DNA of 41,757 nucleotides from Pseudomonadota bacterium (GTDB lineage Bacteria; Pseudomonadota; Alphaproteobacteria; Paracaedibacterales; JAKBAR01), in contig JAKBAR010000006.1 in NCBI GenBank assembly GCA_021808925.1, forward strand, positions 1 to 41,757, given 5' to 3'. Numbering within the stretch: the first letter of the stretch is position 1; each line of letters begins with the position of its first letter. The notes under the pieces were generated by a model. The model was not told the origin of the DNA, did no database searches, and was given only the letters and a program-made list of their open reading frames with translations. Of the stretch, positions 1 through 8,230 are shown piece after piece. A program made the translations under genes and the position numbers.

Positions 1-11
1 CTTTGGAGTGT

Positions 12-86
12 GGACGTTTAGCAAAGATTTTAAGGGCTTTTATGGCAAAATAGTGAAGAAAAAGGCTCAAAAATCTGAAATTTCGC
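12..86 (+). repeat. Direct repeat, copy 1 of 2 (~75 bp)
   Basis: This block is repeated at 183-256, offset by about 170 bp. The inner part (about 44-79 against 214-249) is nearly identical, including the run ggcaaaatagtgaagaaaaa. The surrounding 1-578 stretch is AT-rich with no convincing gene. A 65-codon ORF across it begins inside the repeat, has no Shine-Dalgarno sequence and is low-complexity. Besides the repeat I see nothing else recognisable in 260-578. Confidence 0.75.
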
Positions 87-182
87 GAAGATATTCGGGA
101 AAAAATGGTGCGATTATGCTCGAAAAAAGTTCCATAAAAGCGAAAATTCACTTTTCATTCTTTTTGATCTTCTTTCGAGGGG

Positions 183-256
183 GGACGTTTAACAAAAATT
201 TTTAGGGCTTTTTGGCAAAATAGTGAAGAAAAAGGCTCAAAAATCTAAAATTTCGT
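183..256 (+). repeat. Direct repeat, copy 2 of 2 (~75 bp)
   Basis: Second copy of the block at 12-86, with a few substitutions and a one-base length difference near 211. The 95-base spacer differs from the flanks. Two copies only, so this is a duplicated intergenic block and not an array. Confidence 0.75.
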
Positions 257-578
257 GTCAAAAAAGCAAAATTATCCCGAAAATCGTCAAAATTCTGCAA
301 AAAATGTGGGGAAAATGACAATTTTAAAGGGAATGAGCACAATATCCATGGAAAATATAAAAAAAGTGAAAAATTCATGGAAAAAGTAACTTTTTAGTGT
401 ATTCATCCTTATTAGATATTTTTTAAAAATTTTATCAGCCTATTGATATTGTAAACCACCACAAAATATAAAAATGCGCATCAAAAAGTTAGAAGTGCGT
501 GCCTTCTTCCTTGCACTTTTGAAATAAAAATGCTTTAACACAAGGGAATATCCTTTTCTGTTTGTGCTTTTTTATCCT

Positions 579-1301
579 ATGTCCCCTTTAAAACATGTGG
601 CCATTATTATGGACGGCAATGGCCGTTGGGCTAAAAAAAGAGGAGTGGGCACCATCGAAGGCCACAAAAAAGGCGGTGAAACGGCCGAACGCATTGCGCT
701 AACTGCGAAAAAAATGGGCATTAAGTATCTGACCCTTTATACGTTTTCTGCTGAAAATTGGCGGCGCTCTCCCTTGTGGATCGCAGAATTTATCCGCGAA
801 CTCAGCTATTATCTTGAGCATCAAACAGATATTTTTATGCAAGAGCATATTCGCGCACGCTTTATTGGGGATCACTCTCGTTTTCCCCAGAAATTACAAC
901 GCTTGATGCGAGAGCTTGAAGAGAAAACAGCCTACTTTGATGATGTGCATGTAACATTTGCTGTGGGATACGGTGCGCGGCAAGAGATTGCACAAAGCAT
1001 GCGTGCCCTTGCAAAACGGGTGGGCTCTGAAGAAATCAAAATTTCTGACATTAATGAACAGTTAATTTCAGAGACCCTCTATACCCACGATCTTCCCGAC
1101 CCTGATGTGCTCATTCGCACAAGTGGTGAGATGCGGATCAGTAATTACTTGCTTTGGCAGGCAGCCTATGCTGAACTTTATTTTACAGAGACCCTTTGGC
1201 CGGATTTTTCTCCTGAGGAATTTACAAAAATTATCGAAACCTGTTGCCAGCGCCAGAGATGCTACGGACAAGACCGTCAAGATGCAGCCAATGCCGCATA
1301 A
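579..1301 (+). CDS. uppS: Isoprenyl transferase (undecaprenyl diphosphate synthase)
   Basis: Cis-prenyltransferase that extends farnesyl diphosphate to the C55 carrier lipid used for peptidoglycan and LPS. The family N-terminal motif MDGNGRWAKKRG is at residues 11-22, with catalytic Asp12. The C-terminal signature DPDVLIRTSGEMRISN, with the substrate-phosphate Arg residues, sits near residue 190. The length of 240 aa is normal. I chose the ATG at 579 because the conserved block starts within 10 residues of it. An in-frame GTG at 564 would add five residues, and neither start has a good Shine-Dalgarno sequence. The 3' end overlaps cdsA by about 20 bp, so the two are probably co-translated. Confidence 0.96.
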   Translation: MSPLKHVAIIMDGNGRWAKKRGVGTIEGHKKGGETAERIALTAKKMGIKYLTLYTFSAENWRRSPLWIAEFIRELSYYLEHQTDIFMQEHIRARFIGDHSRFPQKLQRLMRELEEKTAYFDDVHVTFAVGYGARQEIAQSMRALAKRVGSEEIKISDINEQLISETLYTHDLPDPDVLIRTSGEMRISNYLLWQAAYAELYFTETLWPDFSPEEFTKIIETCCQRQRCYGQDRQDAANAA

Positions 1302-1944
1302 ATCTGATTTGTCAAAACGCGTCTTAACAGCTGTTATTCTGATCCCATGCGTCTTGGGTGTTTTGCTGCTCGCGCCGTTGATCATCATTCAGGCGCTTAT
1401 TGTTTTGATAGGCATTGGCCTGACCTATGAATGGGTGCTTTTAACCAAAATAGATTTAAAAAATGTTCTGCTTTTGAAGGATAAAATCTTTCTTTTGGGC
1501 CAGGTTTATATTTTTACAGCCGTTTTTTTTCTAAGCTACTTTGTTTCAAATGTTGATATTCTTTTGTGGTTTCTGATTATAACGTGGGTAAATGATACGG
1601 GCGCTTATTTTTCAGGGCGTCTTTTGAAGGGGCCGAAATTATGGGTGGCGATCAGCCCCAAAAAAACGTGGTCAGGGCTTTTGGGCGGTGTTCTCATGGG
1701 GGGCTTGGCCTCAGGTTTTTTTGCCTCAGTCACAAAGCTTTCGCATTTTCCTTATCTTGTGAGTTTTTGTCTGTCTTTTATCGGGCATGCGGGCGACCTT
1801 CTCGAGTCGGCTGCAAAGCGTTATTATAAGGTGAAAGACTCCGGACAAATTTTACCGGGACATGGAGGGCTTTTAGACCGCCTCGACAGTCTTCTCTTGA
1901 TGAGCATCGTCTACGGGTTTTTCTTCCTTTTTTTTCTGCGCTGA
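1282..1944 (+). CDS. cdsA: Phosphatidate cytidylyltransferase
   Basis: Integral membrane enzyme making CDP-diacylglycerol from phosphatidate and CTP, the entry to all phospholipids. The CDP-diglyceride synthase signature is intact near the C-terminus: Ser-(x)n-KRYYKVKDSG followed by PGHGGLLDRLDS. The upstream segment WVNDTGAYFSGRLLKGPK is also typical. Several hydrophobic helices are visible. At about 220 aa it is shorter than E. coli CdsA (about 285 aa), the reduction being in the N-terminal membrane part. The frame is open further upstream inside uppS, but that part is a shadow; ATG 1282 or ATG 1291 are the reasonable starts. The last 72 bp are overlapped on the opposite strand by the Lys-rich small protein. 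Confidence 0.92.
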   Translation: MQPMPHKSDLSKRVLTAVILIPCVLGVLLLAPLIIIQALIVLIGIGLTYEWVLLTKIDLKNVLLLKDKIFLLGQVYIFTAVFFLSYFVSNVDILLWFLIITWVNDTGAYFSGRLLKGPKLWVAISPKKTWSGLLGGVLMGGLASGFFASVTKLSHFPYLVSFCLSFIGHAGDLLESAAKRYYKVKDSGQILPGHGGLLDRLDSLLLMSIVYGFFFLFFLR

Positions 1945-2166
1945 TGGCTTCTTTTTAGAGGCTTTCGCTTTTTTTCCAGAGGTTTTTTTCTTTTTTTTCT
2001 TTTTTGGCGGGGGTGAGTCTTCTTTTACTGTTTCATCTCGATTACTTTTCTCTGCTGTACCAACTTCAGATGAGGCCTCTTTCTTTTGATCAAGAAGCCC
2101 ACTAAACCCGGGAAGAGGCGAAAGAAGAATTGCTAAAAAACTAAAAAAGAGAGCCAACCGAACCAT
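1873..2166 (-). CDS. Small exported Lys-rich hypothetical protein
   Basis: 97 aa with a clear signal peptide: MVRLALFFSFLAILLSPLPG, cleavage probably after Gly or Ser near residue 21-23. The mature part is a low-complexity stretch rich in Lys, Glu, Ser and Pro, with a run of seven lysines. No domain is recognised. It converges with cdsA and overlaps its last 72 bp, which is unusual and lowers confidence. The signal peptide, and the similar Lys-rich linker in the exported protein at 28754-29524, support it being real. It could be a periplasmic or cell-surface polycation. Confidence 0.5.
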   Translation of the reverse strand: MVRLALFFSFLAILLSPLPGFSGLLDQKKEASSEVGTAEKSNRDETVKEDSPPPKKKKKKKTSGKKAKASKKKPSAQKKKEEKPVDDAHQEKTVEAV

Positions 2167-2252
2167 AATAATGATGCAAATAAAATTTTCACCTTACCTT
2201 GAGCATAGAGCAAAAACATTAAAAAAGAGTTAATTTTGAAAAAACCTCTAAC

Positions 2253-2296
2253 ACGCATAACGATTGCTTAAAAATGCTTCTCAATATGCGTTTTTT
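2253..2296 (+). terminator. Candidate rho-independent terminator
   Basis: acgcat (2253-2258) pairs with atgcgt (2286-2291). An inner attg/caat pairing adds to the stem, with a four-base bulge, and a T-run starts at 2291. The position downstream of cdsA on the plus strand fits, although it lies 300 bp past the stop. The bulge makes this a weak call. Confidence 0.35.
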
Positions 2297-2335
2297 CAAT
2301 TTTATGGGATTATTTTAGTGATTTTTCATTGAATA

Positions 2336-2354
2336 TTCGATGAAAAGGGTGCTT
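2336..2354 (+). repeat. 19-bp repeat motif, extra copy
   Basis: ttcgatgaaaagggtgctt occurs here, again at 2649-2667, and again at 41689-41707. The last two lie inside the large intergenic repeat. The preceding bases (gtgatttttcattgaata against gcgatttttggggcgaatt) are loosely alike, which suggests that this repeat is built from smaller modules. Confidence 0.7.
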
Positions 2355-2358
2355 CTTC

Positions 2359-2700
2359 AGTATTTTAGTGGCATTTCGCAGGAATTTTCCTGGATATAAC
2401 GCCATTTTTTGGTCTTATGAGGGCTTTTCCGACGAGAAAAATAGTAAATTGAAGCTTTTATCTCCTGATTTGGCGCATTATTGTCCCTTAAAAGCATGAT
2501 TTGATGCCTTTACTCTCTGATTTGAGTGGGGATAGCCGCCTTTTTCTTTGCAAATAACCCTTTTTGCGGTCTATTTTGGGAAATTTCGAGGGTATTTCAT
2601 GAAAAATAGTGTATTTTTTGGATGGTTAGGCGATTTTTGGGGCGAATTTTCGATGAAAAGGGTGCTTTTTTGACCGATATTTTGTGGTTTTTCATGATTT
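2359..2700 (+). repeat. Large intergenic repeat, copy A
   Basis: 2461-2686 aligns without gaps to 41501-41726 at a constant offset of 39040, with roughly nine of ten bases identical by eye. The 5' part (tattttagtggcatttcgc) is also shared, but copy A carries about 60-85 extra bases (about 2380-2460) that copy B lacks. No ORF is conserved between the copies. It fills most of the 569-bp gap between the cdsA region and era. No terminal inverted repeats or transposase are seen, so it is a non-coding dispersed repeat of unknown nature. Confidence 0.85.
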
Positions 2701-2735
2701 AAGAGTATCACTCACATTCAACCTTACAAGAACTC

Positions 2736-3632
2736 TTAGGCTTTATAATTTAAACCTGTGAGATGATAAAAATCGGATTTTTCTTGCCAATTTTCGGTGA
2801 CTTTCACGTGAAGAAAGAGATGCACTTTGCGATCAAGAACCACGGTTAATTCTTTTTGAGCAGCCTCTCGAATCGCCTTGACGCGCGCCCCTTTGTGCCC
2901 CAAAACAATGGCTTTCTGACCTTCTTTTGCGACGTTTATCACTTGTGAAATTTTCACGTCGCCATTCTGAAAAACCTCAAAAGCCTCTGTCTCAACGTAC
3001 GTTTCATAAGGAAGCTCTTGATGCAGTTGCAGAATAAGTTTTTCCCGCGTAATTTCCGCCGCAAGAAGCCGTTCCGGTATGTCCGCAATATAATCTTCCG
3101 GATAAAGCCACGGTGATAGGGGCATGGCATTTGCGATAAAATGAATCACATCCTGTACCCCATCATTTTTAAGAGCGGAAATCATAAATACTTTTTCAGC
3201 CTTTGAATCCTTAAAAAAGGTAGCGATTTTAAGAAGTTTTTCAGGCGCAACAGTATCAATTTTATTGAGCACAATAATGAAGGGAGATTGAAGCATTGCA
3301 AGGGTTTCTTGCATAAAAACCTCATCCAAACGCCCTCCCACATCTAAAATAAAGAGACGAAGGTCAGCATCTTTTGCGGCATCAAATGCAGCCTCAACCA
3401 TGGCACGCTCCATACGTACTTTAGGTTTAAAAATACCGGGTGTGTCTAAAAGGATCATTTGCGTTTGACCGTGCAGTGCAATCCCCGTCACACGCTGACG
3501 TGTTGTTTGAACCTTGTGCGTCACAATCGACACCTTTTCACCGACAATGGCGTTTGTCAGGGTTGATTTTCCTGCATTGGGTGCACCAATAAGCGCCACA
3601 ACACCGCACTTTGTTTCAATAGCATGAGTCAT
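2736..3632 (-). CDS. era: GTPase Era
   Basis: Ras-like GTPase that binds the 3' end of 16S rRNA and assists 30S maturation. G1 is GAPNAGKS at residues 16-23, G3 is DTPG at 63-66 and G4 is NKID at 123-126. A C-terminal KH domain contains the GHKGARVKAI loop. The length of 298 aa is normal. Its ATG overlaps the rnc stop by four bases (ATGA), the usual alphaproteobacterial rnc-era coupling. recO, which often follows, is absent; a non-coding repeat lies downstream instead. Confidence 0.98.
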   Translation of the reverse strand: MTHAIETKCGVVALIGAPNAGKSTLTNAIVGEKVSIVTHKVQTTRQRVTGIALHGQTQMILLDTPGIFKPKVRMERAMVEAAFDAAKDADLRLFILDVGGRLDEVFMQETLAMLQSPFIIVLNKIDTVAPEKLLKIATFFKDSKAEKVFMISALKNDGVQDVIHFIANAMPLSPWLYPEDYIADIPERLLAAEITREKLILQLHQELPYETYVETEAFEVFQNGDVKISQVINVAKEGQKAIVLGHKGARVKAIREAAQKELTVVLDRKVHLFLHVKVTENWQEKSDFYHLTGLNYKA

Positions 3633-4297
3633 AAAATTTGTTTGTCCTTTAGTAAATAATCAGCAGCGGCTTGCTCCGCTTGGCGTTTTGTCAAACCTTC
3701 CCCCACACTTTCACCAAGACCTTCAACAAAAACCTTCATGATAAAATGAGGAGCATGATGAGGGCCTTTGGTTTCTAAAAGGGTATAAACAGGCACACAC
3801 TTATAAAAGCTTTGAGCATACTCTTGCAAAATAGTTTTCGCATCACGTGGCGGCCTTAGATCTCCCTCGAGTAAAGATTGCCACAAAGAGGTAATTATTT
3901 TTTTCACCGTCTCAAAATCACTATCACAATAAATTGCTCCTAAAAGAGCCTCCATCGCATCGGAAAGTATATTAGAGTGGGCTGTAATCGCGACTTTTTT
4001 ACCGTCTCTATCCGTTATATAGGTATGAAGATTTATTTTTTCAGCAATTTTTACACATGATTCCTTTGAGACAAGAACAGCAAAGCGTTTGGCCAAATCT
4101 CCCTCGCTCTCGTTTCCATACTTTTCACATAAAATATCCGCGATCGCAAGGCCAAGAACACGGTCACCTAAAAACTCTAAACGCTCGAAGTCTTGATTTT
4201 TTTTCTGATGTCGGGTGCTTTTTGCGTGACACGCTTTTTCTAAGTTTTGTTTATTTTTAAAGACATAGCCAAGAGCATGTTCCAAACGCATTGTCAT
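3629..4297 (-). CDS. rnc: Ribonuclease III
   Basis: Double-stranded RNA endonuclease for rRNA and mRNA processing. The signature is ERLEFLGDRVLGLAIAD, carrying the catalytic acidic residues. A dsRNA-binding domain forms the last 70 residues (from DAKTILQEYAQ to KRQAEQAAADYLL). The frame is open to a GTG at 4357, but family N-termini align from MTMRLEHALGYVF, so I chose ATG 4297 (222 aa); ATG 4291 is equally possible. It is translationally coupled to era. lepB, normally just upstream in alphaproteobacteria, is missing here. Confidence 0.96.
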   Translation of the reverse strand: MTMRLEHALGYVFKNKQNLEKACHAKSTRHQKKNQDFERLEFLGDRVLGLAIADILCEKYGNESEGDLAKRFAVLVSKESCVKIAEKINLHTYITDRDGKKVAITAHSNILSDAMEALLGAIYCDSDFETVKKIITSLWQSLLEGDLRPPRDAKTILQEYAQSFYKCVPVYTLLETKGPHHAPHFIMKVFVEGLGESVGEGLTKRQAEQAAADYLLKDKQIL

Positions 4298-4395
4298 CAA
4301 AAAATACTTTAAATCATCATTACCACAGCAATAGCACGCCCCGCACAAAATGTGCACAATTTTTCGATTTTACACATTTATAACCTTCACTCTTA

Positions 4396-4974
4396 CTAAA
4401 ACAATAAAGATGCCTTTGGCAGCAGCACAGCATCAAGTTTTTGATCATGGGGCTCTGCAGGAAGAGACGCCGCTTTTTGACAAGGATAAGATAGCCCAAT
4501 GAGCATCGGCCGTTTAATTTTTAAAATTTCCTCAAGCGCACGATCATAATGCCCCTGACCATAACCAAGACGGTGACCTTTTTCATCAAACGCCAAAAGC
4601 GGTAAAATCACAATATCCGGAAGAAGAGGCTTTTTCTCCACAGGTTCAAAAAAATTAAAATGATTTTTCACAAGCAGCATCGTGCGTGTATAACGACTGA
4701 AAACAAGGCTCTTCCCATTCATTTGAGGGAGAGCAACCTCAATGTTTTTTTCAAAAAGCCAGCGGATTATACCCCGTGGAGACGCCTCGCTTCCAAAAGG
4801 CTCATAGCACGCCACAATTTTTTCATTAAGGTCAAGGCGTTGATCTTGAACAAATCGCTCAAAACACTGTTGAAAATCGGATTCAAAGACCAGGGCTTCC
4901 TTATCCCCCACAAAGACATCCCGTGCGTTTTTAAATTCCTGGCGAAGCTGATTTTTATCTTTCATATCACTCAA
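4396..4974 (-). CDS. 5-formyltetrahydrofolate cyclo-ligase
   Basis: Converts 5-formyl-THF to 5,10-methenyl-THF with ATP, recycling the storage folate. The family hallmark GYGQGHYDRAL is near residue 140. Upstream are the substrate-site segment CYEPFGSEASPRG and the strand LPDIVILPLLAFDEKGHRLG. The length of 192 aa is normal. The start is either MSDMKDKN (4974) or the inner ATG. Transcription runs toward rnc with a 98-bp gap, so a loose operon is possible. The intergenic region upstream, shared with the divergent exported nuclease, is very AT-rich. Confidence 0.93.
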   Translation of the reverse strand: MSDMKDKNQLRQEFKNARDVFVGDKEALVFESDFQQCFERFVQDQRLDLNEKIVACYEPFGSEASPRGIIRWLFEKNIEVALPQMNGKSLVFSRYTRTMLLVKNHFNFFEPVEKKPLLPDIVILPLLAFDEKGHRLGYGQGHYDRALEEILKIKRPMLIGLSYPCQKAASLPAEPHDQKLDAVLLPKASLLF

Positions 4975-5093
4975 TTTCTTTCAAATTATTAATAAAACTA
5001 AAATAATCATTAATTAAAAAAATATTAAAATATAAATATTGAATTTTCAATTAAAAATGCCACATATTTATTGCTAATATTTTTGATGTTTAT

Positions 5094-6236
5094 ATGCGTA
5101 TGTTACAACCTTTTTTGTTTCTCCTCACGCTGCTTATTTCTCTTGCACAGCATCCTTTGGTTGCATCAGAAAATAAAGAAAACGAGAAAAAAATAATCAC
5201 TTTATCAAAAAACATCAGAAAGCCATTTCAAAATATTACGAACCTTCCTCCTCAGGACGATTATATGTATGAGGAAAAGAAAAATAAAGTTAGCCTTGAG
5301 AAAATTAAGATTCTTTGGACGATTTTCAAGCAGGCTGAAATTCTAACGGAAGAGGATATAAAGTCTTATAAGAGTGTAGGTGGATCAGAAGAAGAGCTTG
5401 AGGTTTACTTTAAAATTTATCGACAGAAAAGACCTTTTAAAGAGTATATCGATAAGGAAAGAAGTGGCGACAAAGATGCAGACATTGACCCAGAGTTGCT
5501 CCGCATACTTAAATTTAGCCGCCAGGATATAAGAGAATTTTCTAAAAAAATTGCAGTTAAATCCCCCCCCAAAAAGAAAAAAGAAAAACAAGAACTTACA
5601 GAGGACGATTTAAAAGAGATTGAGTCTACTCAAAAAAATATTTTAGAGGAAAACCTTAAACTATCCAAAGAAATCAAAGGGGATTTCAGTTTTTATGATA
5701 TTGAAAATCATATAACGGATCAGATACAGCAATATATCAGCAAACTTTACAATGAAGATAAAAAAATAAGCGCACTATCCTTTCAGTATTCTGTTTTTCT
5801 TATGCTTAAACCATTTGTTGAAGGAAAATATTATAATTGGATTGTCTCATCCAAAGGATATCTTTGTATTTTTCCCACAGGTATTCACAAAAATTGGAAA
5901 GATATAAAAGGAAGAACGAATAAAGAAAGACTTGAAATGGGCTACAATCTTGTTGATGGAGGGGCTGAATCGATGGAGCTGCATCATGTCTCACAATTTG
6001 GCCCTGAGAGTCTTGGAATTGCCCTGAAAAAATTTAAAGAACTCCTTGAGAAAAGTTGCAAGGCCCCTGAGGCATTTTCTAAATGTTCCGTGATCATGTT
6101 GTATTTGTCCAAAAAAGGACATGACAGAGAAGGCATTCACCCTAAAAAAATTCTCAACAAAATAAAAAAACCAGATCGCATCGAGTTTAATAAAGACCGC
6201 ATTGATATCAACAAACAGATTCGTGAGATCTTTTGA
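5094..6236 (+). CDS. Exported protein with putative LHH-type HNH/Endo VII nuclease domain
   Basis: 380 aa. An N-terminal signal peptide is visible (residues 1-25, ending LVAS|ENKE). A charged, helical, lineage-specific region spans about 26-270. The C-terminal ~105 residues resemble the LHH family of HNH/Endonuclease VII nucleases: a basic lead-in with NWKDIKGRTNKERLEMGYN, then VDGGAESMELHHVSQFGPES with Leu296-His297-His298, then His343 and His349 (HDREGIHPKK), and a closing basic helix (IEFNKDRIDINKQIREIF). These match the metal-binding and terminal-helix layout of that toxin family. No immunity gene is evident; the next gene is convergent nadK. The role as effector or toxin is inferred. Recognition is by motif, not by a search. 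Confidence 0.72.
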   Translation: MRMLQPFLFLLTLLISLAQHPLVASENKENEKKIITLSKNIRKPFQNITNLPPQDDYMYEEKKNKVSLEKIKILWTIFKQAEILTEEDIKSYKSVGGSEEELEVYFKIYRQKRPFKEYIDKERSGDKDADIDPELLRILKFSRQDIREFSKKIAVKSPPKKKKEKQELTEDDLKEIESTQKNILEENLKLSKEIKGDFSFYDIENHITDQIQQYISKLYNEDKKISALSFQYSVFLMLKPFVEGKYYNWIVSSKGYLCIFPTGIHKNWKDIKGRTNKERLEMGYNLVDGGAESMELHHVSQFGPESLGIALKKFKELLEKSCKAPEAFSKCSVIMLYLSKKGHDREGIHPKKILNKIKKPDRIEFNKDRIDINKQIREIF

Positions 6237-6247
6237 TCACTGATCTC

Positions 6248-7012
6248 TTAGCTTAGAAATTGCTCAGCAATAATGCGCTCTTCAAGGTGATGGTCTTCGT
6301 CAAAAAGAATGGCGAGTTTTTGAGAGCTATCTTCTTTGACGGTAACATGTGTAACGCCATGAATTTCCTGATCATCGAAAGAAACGCCTACAACTCTGTG
6401 ATCCGGGTCAATAATCTCAAAAGAAATGGACGAGTGTGCGGGCAAAAGGGCACCGCGCCAACGTCGTGGCCTGAAAGGACAAATAGGGGTGAGGGCTAAG
6501 AGATTCGAACCCAAGGGGATAATAGGCCCATGGGCAGAAAGATTATAGCCTGTGCTTCCAGCCGGTGTGGCCACTAAAACACCATCACACACAAGCTCTT
6601 GCATGCGCATCACACCATCCACAGAAATTGCAATTTTAGCCCCTTGAGCACCGCGCCTTAAAAGCGCCACCTCATTAATAGCCTTGGCTGTATGACGTTT
6701 CCCGTCAAGAGTTGTGGCTTCCAGAACAAGAGGGTGCAGCGCAATTTCCTTAGCTTTTTCAATCCGCGCAAGCATATCTTTAAGATTTTCACTATGGAGC
6801 GTATTCATAAGAAATCCAACACTTCCACAGTTAATACCATAGATTTTTTGAGAAGCATATTCGCGCAAAACGCGCAACATCATGCCATCACCCCCTGCTA
6901 CCAAAAGAATGTCCGCCTTTTCTGGAGGGCCAAAAGTATAATCTGCACGCCAGTTTTTCTCGAGAGACTTCGCCAAAGGATGGTTAGATGTGAGAAGAGA
7001 AAGAGAAGCCAT
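6248..7012 (-). CDS. nadK: NAD kinase
   Basis: Phosphorylates NAD+ to NADP+. The ATP/NAD-binding GGDG motif is at residues 40-43 (VAGGDGMML), and the diagnostic CDGVLVATPAGSTGYNLSA block lies near residue 145. The 254 aa obtained from ATG 7012 (MASLSLLTSN) is typical of short alphaproteobacterial NadK. The frame extends to 7081, but that leader is hydrophobic and not conserved-looking. The gene stands alone on the minus strand, convergent with the exported nuclease (11-bp gap). Confidence 0.95.
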   Translation of the reverse strand: MASLSLLTSNHPLAKSLEKNWRADYTFGPPEKADILLVAGGDGMMLRVLREYASQKIYGINCGSVGFLMNTLHSENLKDMLARIEKAKEIALHPLVLEATTLDGKRHTAKAINEVALLRRGAQGAKIAISVDGVMRMQELVCDGVLVATPAGSTGYNLSAHGPIIPLGSNLLALTPICPFRPRRWRGALLPAHSSISFEIIDPDHRVVGVSFDDQEIHGVTHVTVKEDSSQKLAILFDEDHHLEERIIAEQFLS

Positions 7013-7249
7013 TAAATTAAAATGATAAAGATTAAAGGATATACACGTCCATATCTTACAAAAAATAAAACACCGATGCACGCTTTCAAATAAAAATCAC
7101 AGGACCTTCTCAAGCAAACAAAACCCTTCTTGAGTGTGTATTCGCTCAAAAAATTTAGAAAATAGCGCGTCAAAACGGTAGGGCCTAGTGTTTTTTAATC
7201 ATTTTTGCTAGATTGTCAATGTTTAACCTCTGATGATAATGTTTTGATC

Positions 7250-8230
7250 GTGCGCTTTTTTTATCTTTTACCTTTTTTAAGTTTTATCATTCCTCAGGCG
7301 CTTTATGCAGAAGGCGAAGAAGATGTGATGTATGAGGAAGTTATTGAAGAAGAAGCTGCAGAGGAAGAGCCAGCGGATGAGAATTTTGAAACAGCGACTT
7401 CGCCGGCAAGTGCGAATGGAAACGATATCACAGCTCTTCGCGCTCAAATTGCAAGCCTTACGAATAAAGTACAACAGCTTGAAGGTCAGCTTAAAGTCCA
7501 ACGTCAAACACCTTCAACAGCCCCCGGCGCTATTCCTATTCAAGGGCCTGCAAATGCTCAAGCGCATATCACACAAGATCCCGATGTCAAAGCATTGATG
7601 CAAGAGATTGGTGCGACAAATGAGCAAGAGCTTGAGAAATCTTTAGACGCACATAGTGCAAAAGAAGCCGCAGCCATGGCCCATGCTCACCAAAAGACGG
7701 GGCACCTTCCTGTGGGTCCTGCTCAGTCCGATTTTGATAGACTGCATAAACTTTATAATGAGGTTATGCTTGCTGACGCGGCCACGCTCCCCCAAAAAGC
7801 ACAGGCCTTTACCACCACATGCAATCACTATATTACAACGCACCAAACGGATCCCTCCAGCCGCTCTGCTCTTTATTATTTAGGCCGCGTGCTTCTCAAA
7901 CAAAACAAATTGAAGGAATCCCAAAGTACTTTTGCCCGTGTTTACCGTGGCGATGAGCAAGGCCCTCACGCAGCAGACGCATTAATAGGTATGGCAGAAA
8001 TTCTTATCGCTCAAGGTAACCATCCAGCAGCCATTAAGTTCCTTGAAAAGATCAAAAAAGATTTCAAAGCAGACTATCTTACAAAAGAAACAAAGGAGTC
8101 CTTTAAATCTGTGGCTTTACGCGCGAATTCAAAGCTTTCGTTTGACACCCCTTTAAAATCTGTGGCTTCAAAACAAGAAGTGGCTCCCTCTAAACAACCA
8201 ATAACGCCCTCAAAAGGAAAAAGCGCATGA
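7250..8230 (+). CDS. CpoB/YbgF-like periplasmic TPR protein
   Basis: Predicted periplasmic protein of about 326 aa from GTG 7250, which gives a clean signal peptide ending ALYA|EGEE. The open frame back to 7205 (TTG) would bury it. An acidic low-complexity stretch comes first. A short coiled coil follows (ITALRAQIASLTNKVQQLEG, about residues 58-77), then a C-terminal TPR-type region (about 165-290) with SALYYLGRVLLKQNKLKESQ and AADALIGMAEILIAQGNH. This architecture matches CpoB/YbgF, which coordinates PBP1B with Tol-Pal. It is not next to tolB or pal here. Its stop overlaps the accD start (ATGA), so the two are co-translated. Confidence 0.7.
   Translation: MRFFYLLPFLSFIIPQALYAEGEEDVMYEEVIEEEAAEEEPADENFETATSPASANGNDITALRAQIASLTNKVQQLEGQLKVQRQTPSTAPGAIPIQGPANAQAHITQDPDVKALMQEIGATNEQELEKSLDAHSAKEAAAMAHAHQKTGHLPVGPAQSDFDRLHKLYNEVMLADAATLPQKAQAFTTTCNHYITTHQTDPSSRSALYYLGRVLLKQNKLKESQSTFARVYRGDEQGPHAADALIGMAEILIAQGNHPAAIKFLEKIKKDFKADYLTKETKESFKSVALRANSKLSFDTPLKSVASKQEVAPSKQPITPSKGKSA

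Noticed and set aside
8-205. 65-codon plus-strand ORF at the window start
   Set aside because: It starts inside the duplicated non-coding block, has no ribosome-binding site, and its composition follows the repeat.
1-330. CRISPR-like repetition
   Set aside because: Only two repeat copies, 75 bp long with unequal lengths, and no spacer series or cas genes.
492-525. Hairpin aagtgc/gcactt upstream of uppS
   Set aside because: Six pairs with a 14-base loop and no T-run or known RNA motif; too weak to call.
1105-1281. Upstream extension of cdsA inside uppS
   Set aside because: This stretch is the alternative frame of the conserved uppS C-terminus; the CdsA N-terminus begins near 1282-1291.
6501-6520. 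tRNA-like gattcgaaccc string
   Set aside because: It falls inside the nadK coding sequence, and no cloverleaf can be built around it. A similar string in rnhB was dismissed for the same reason.
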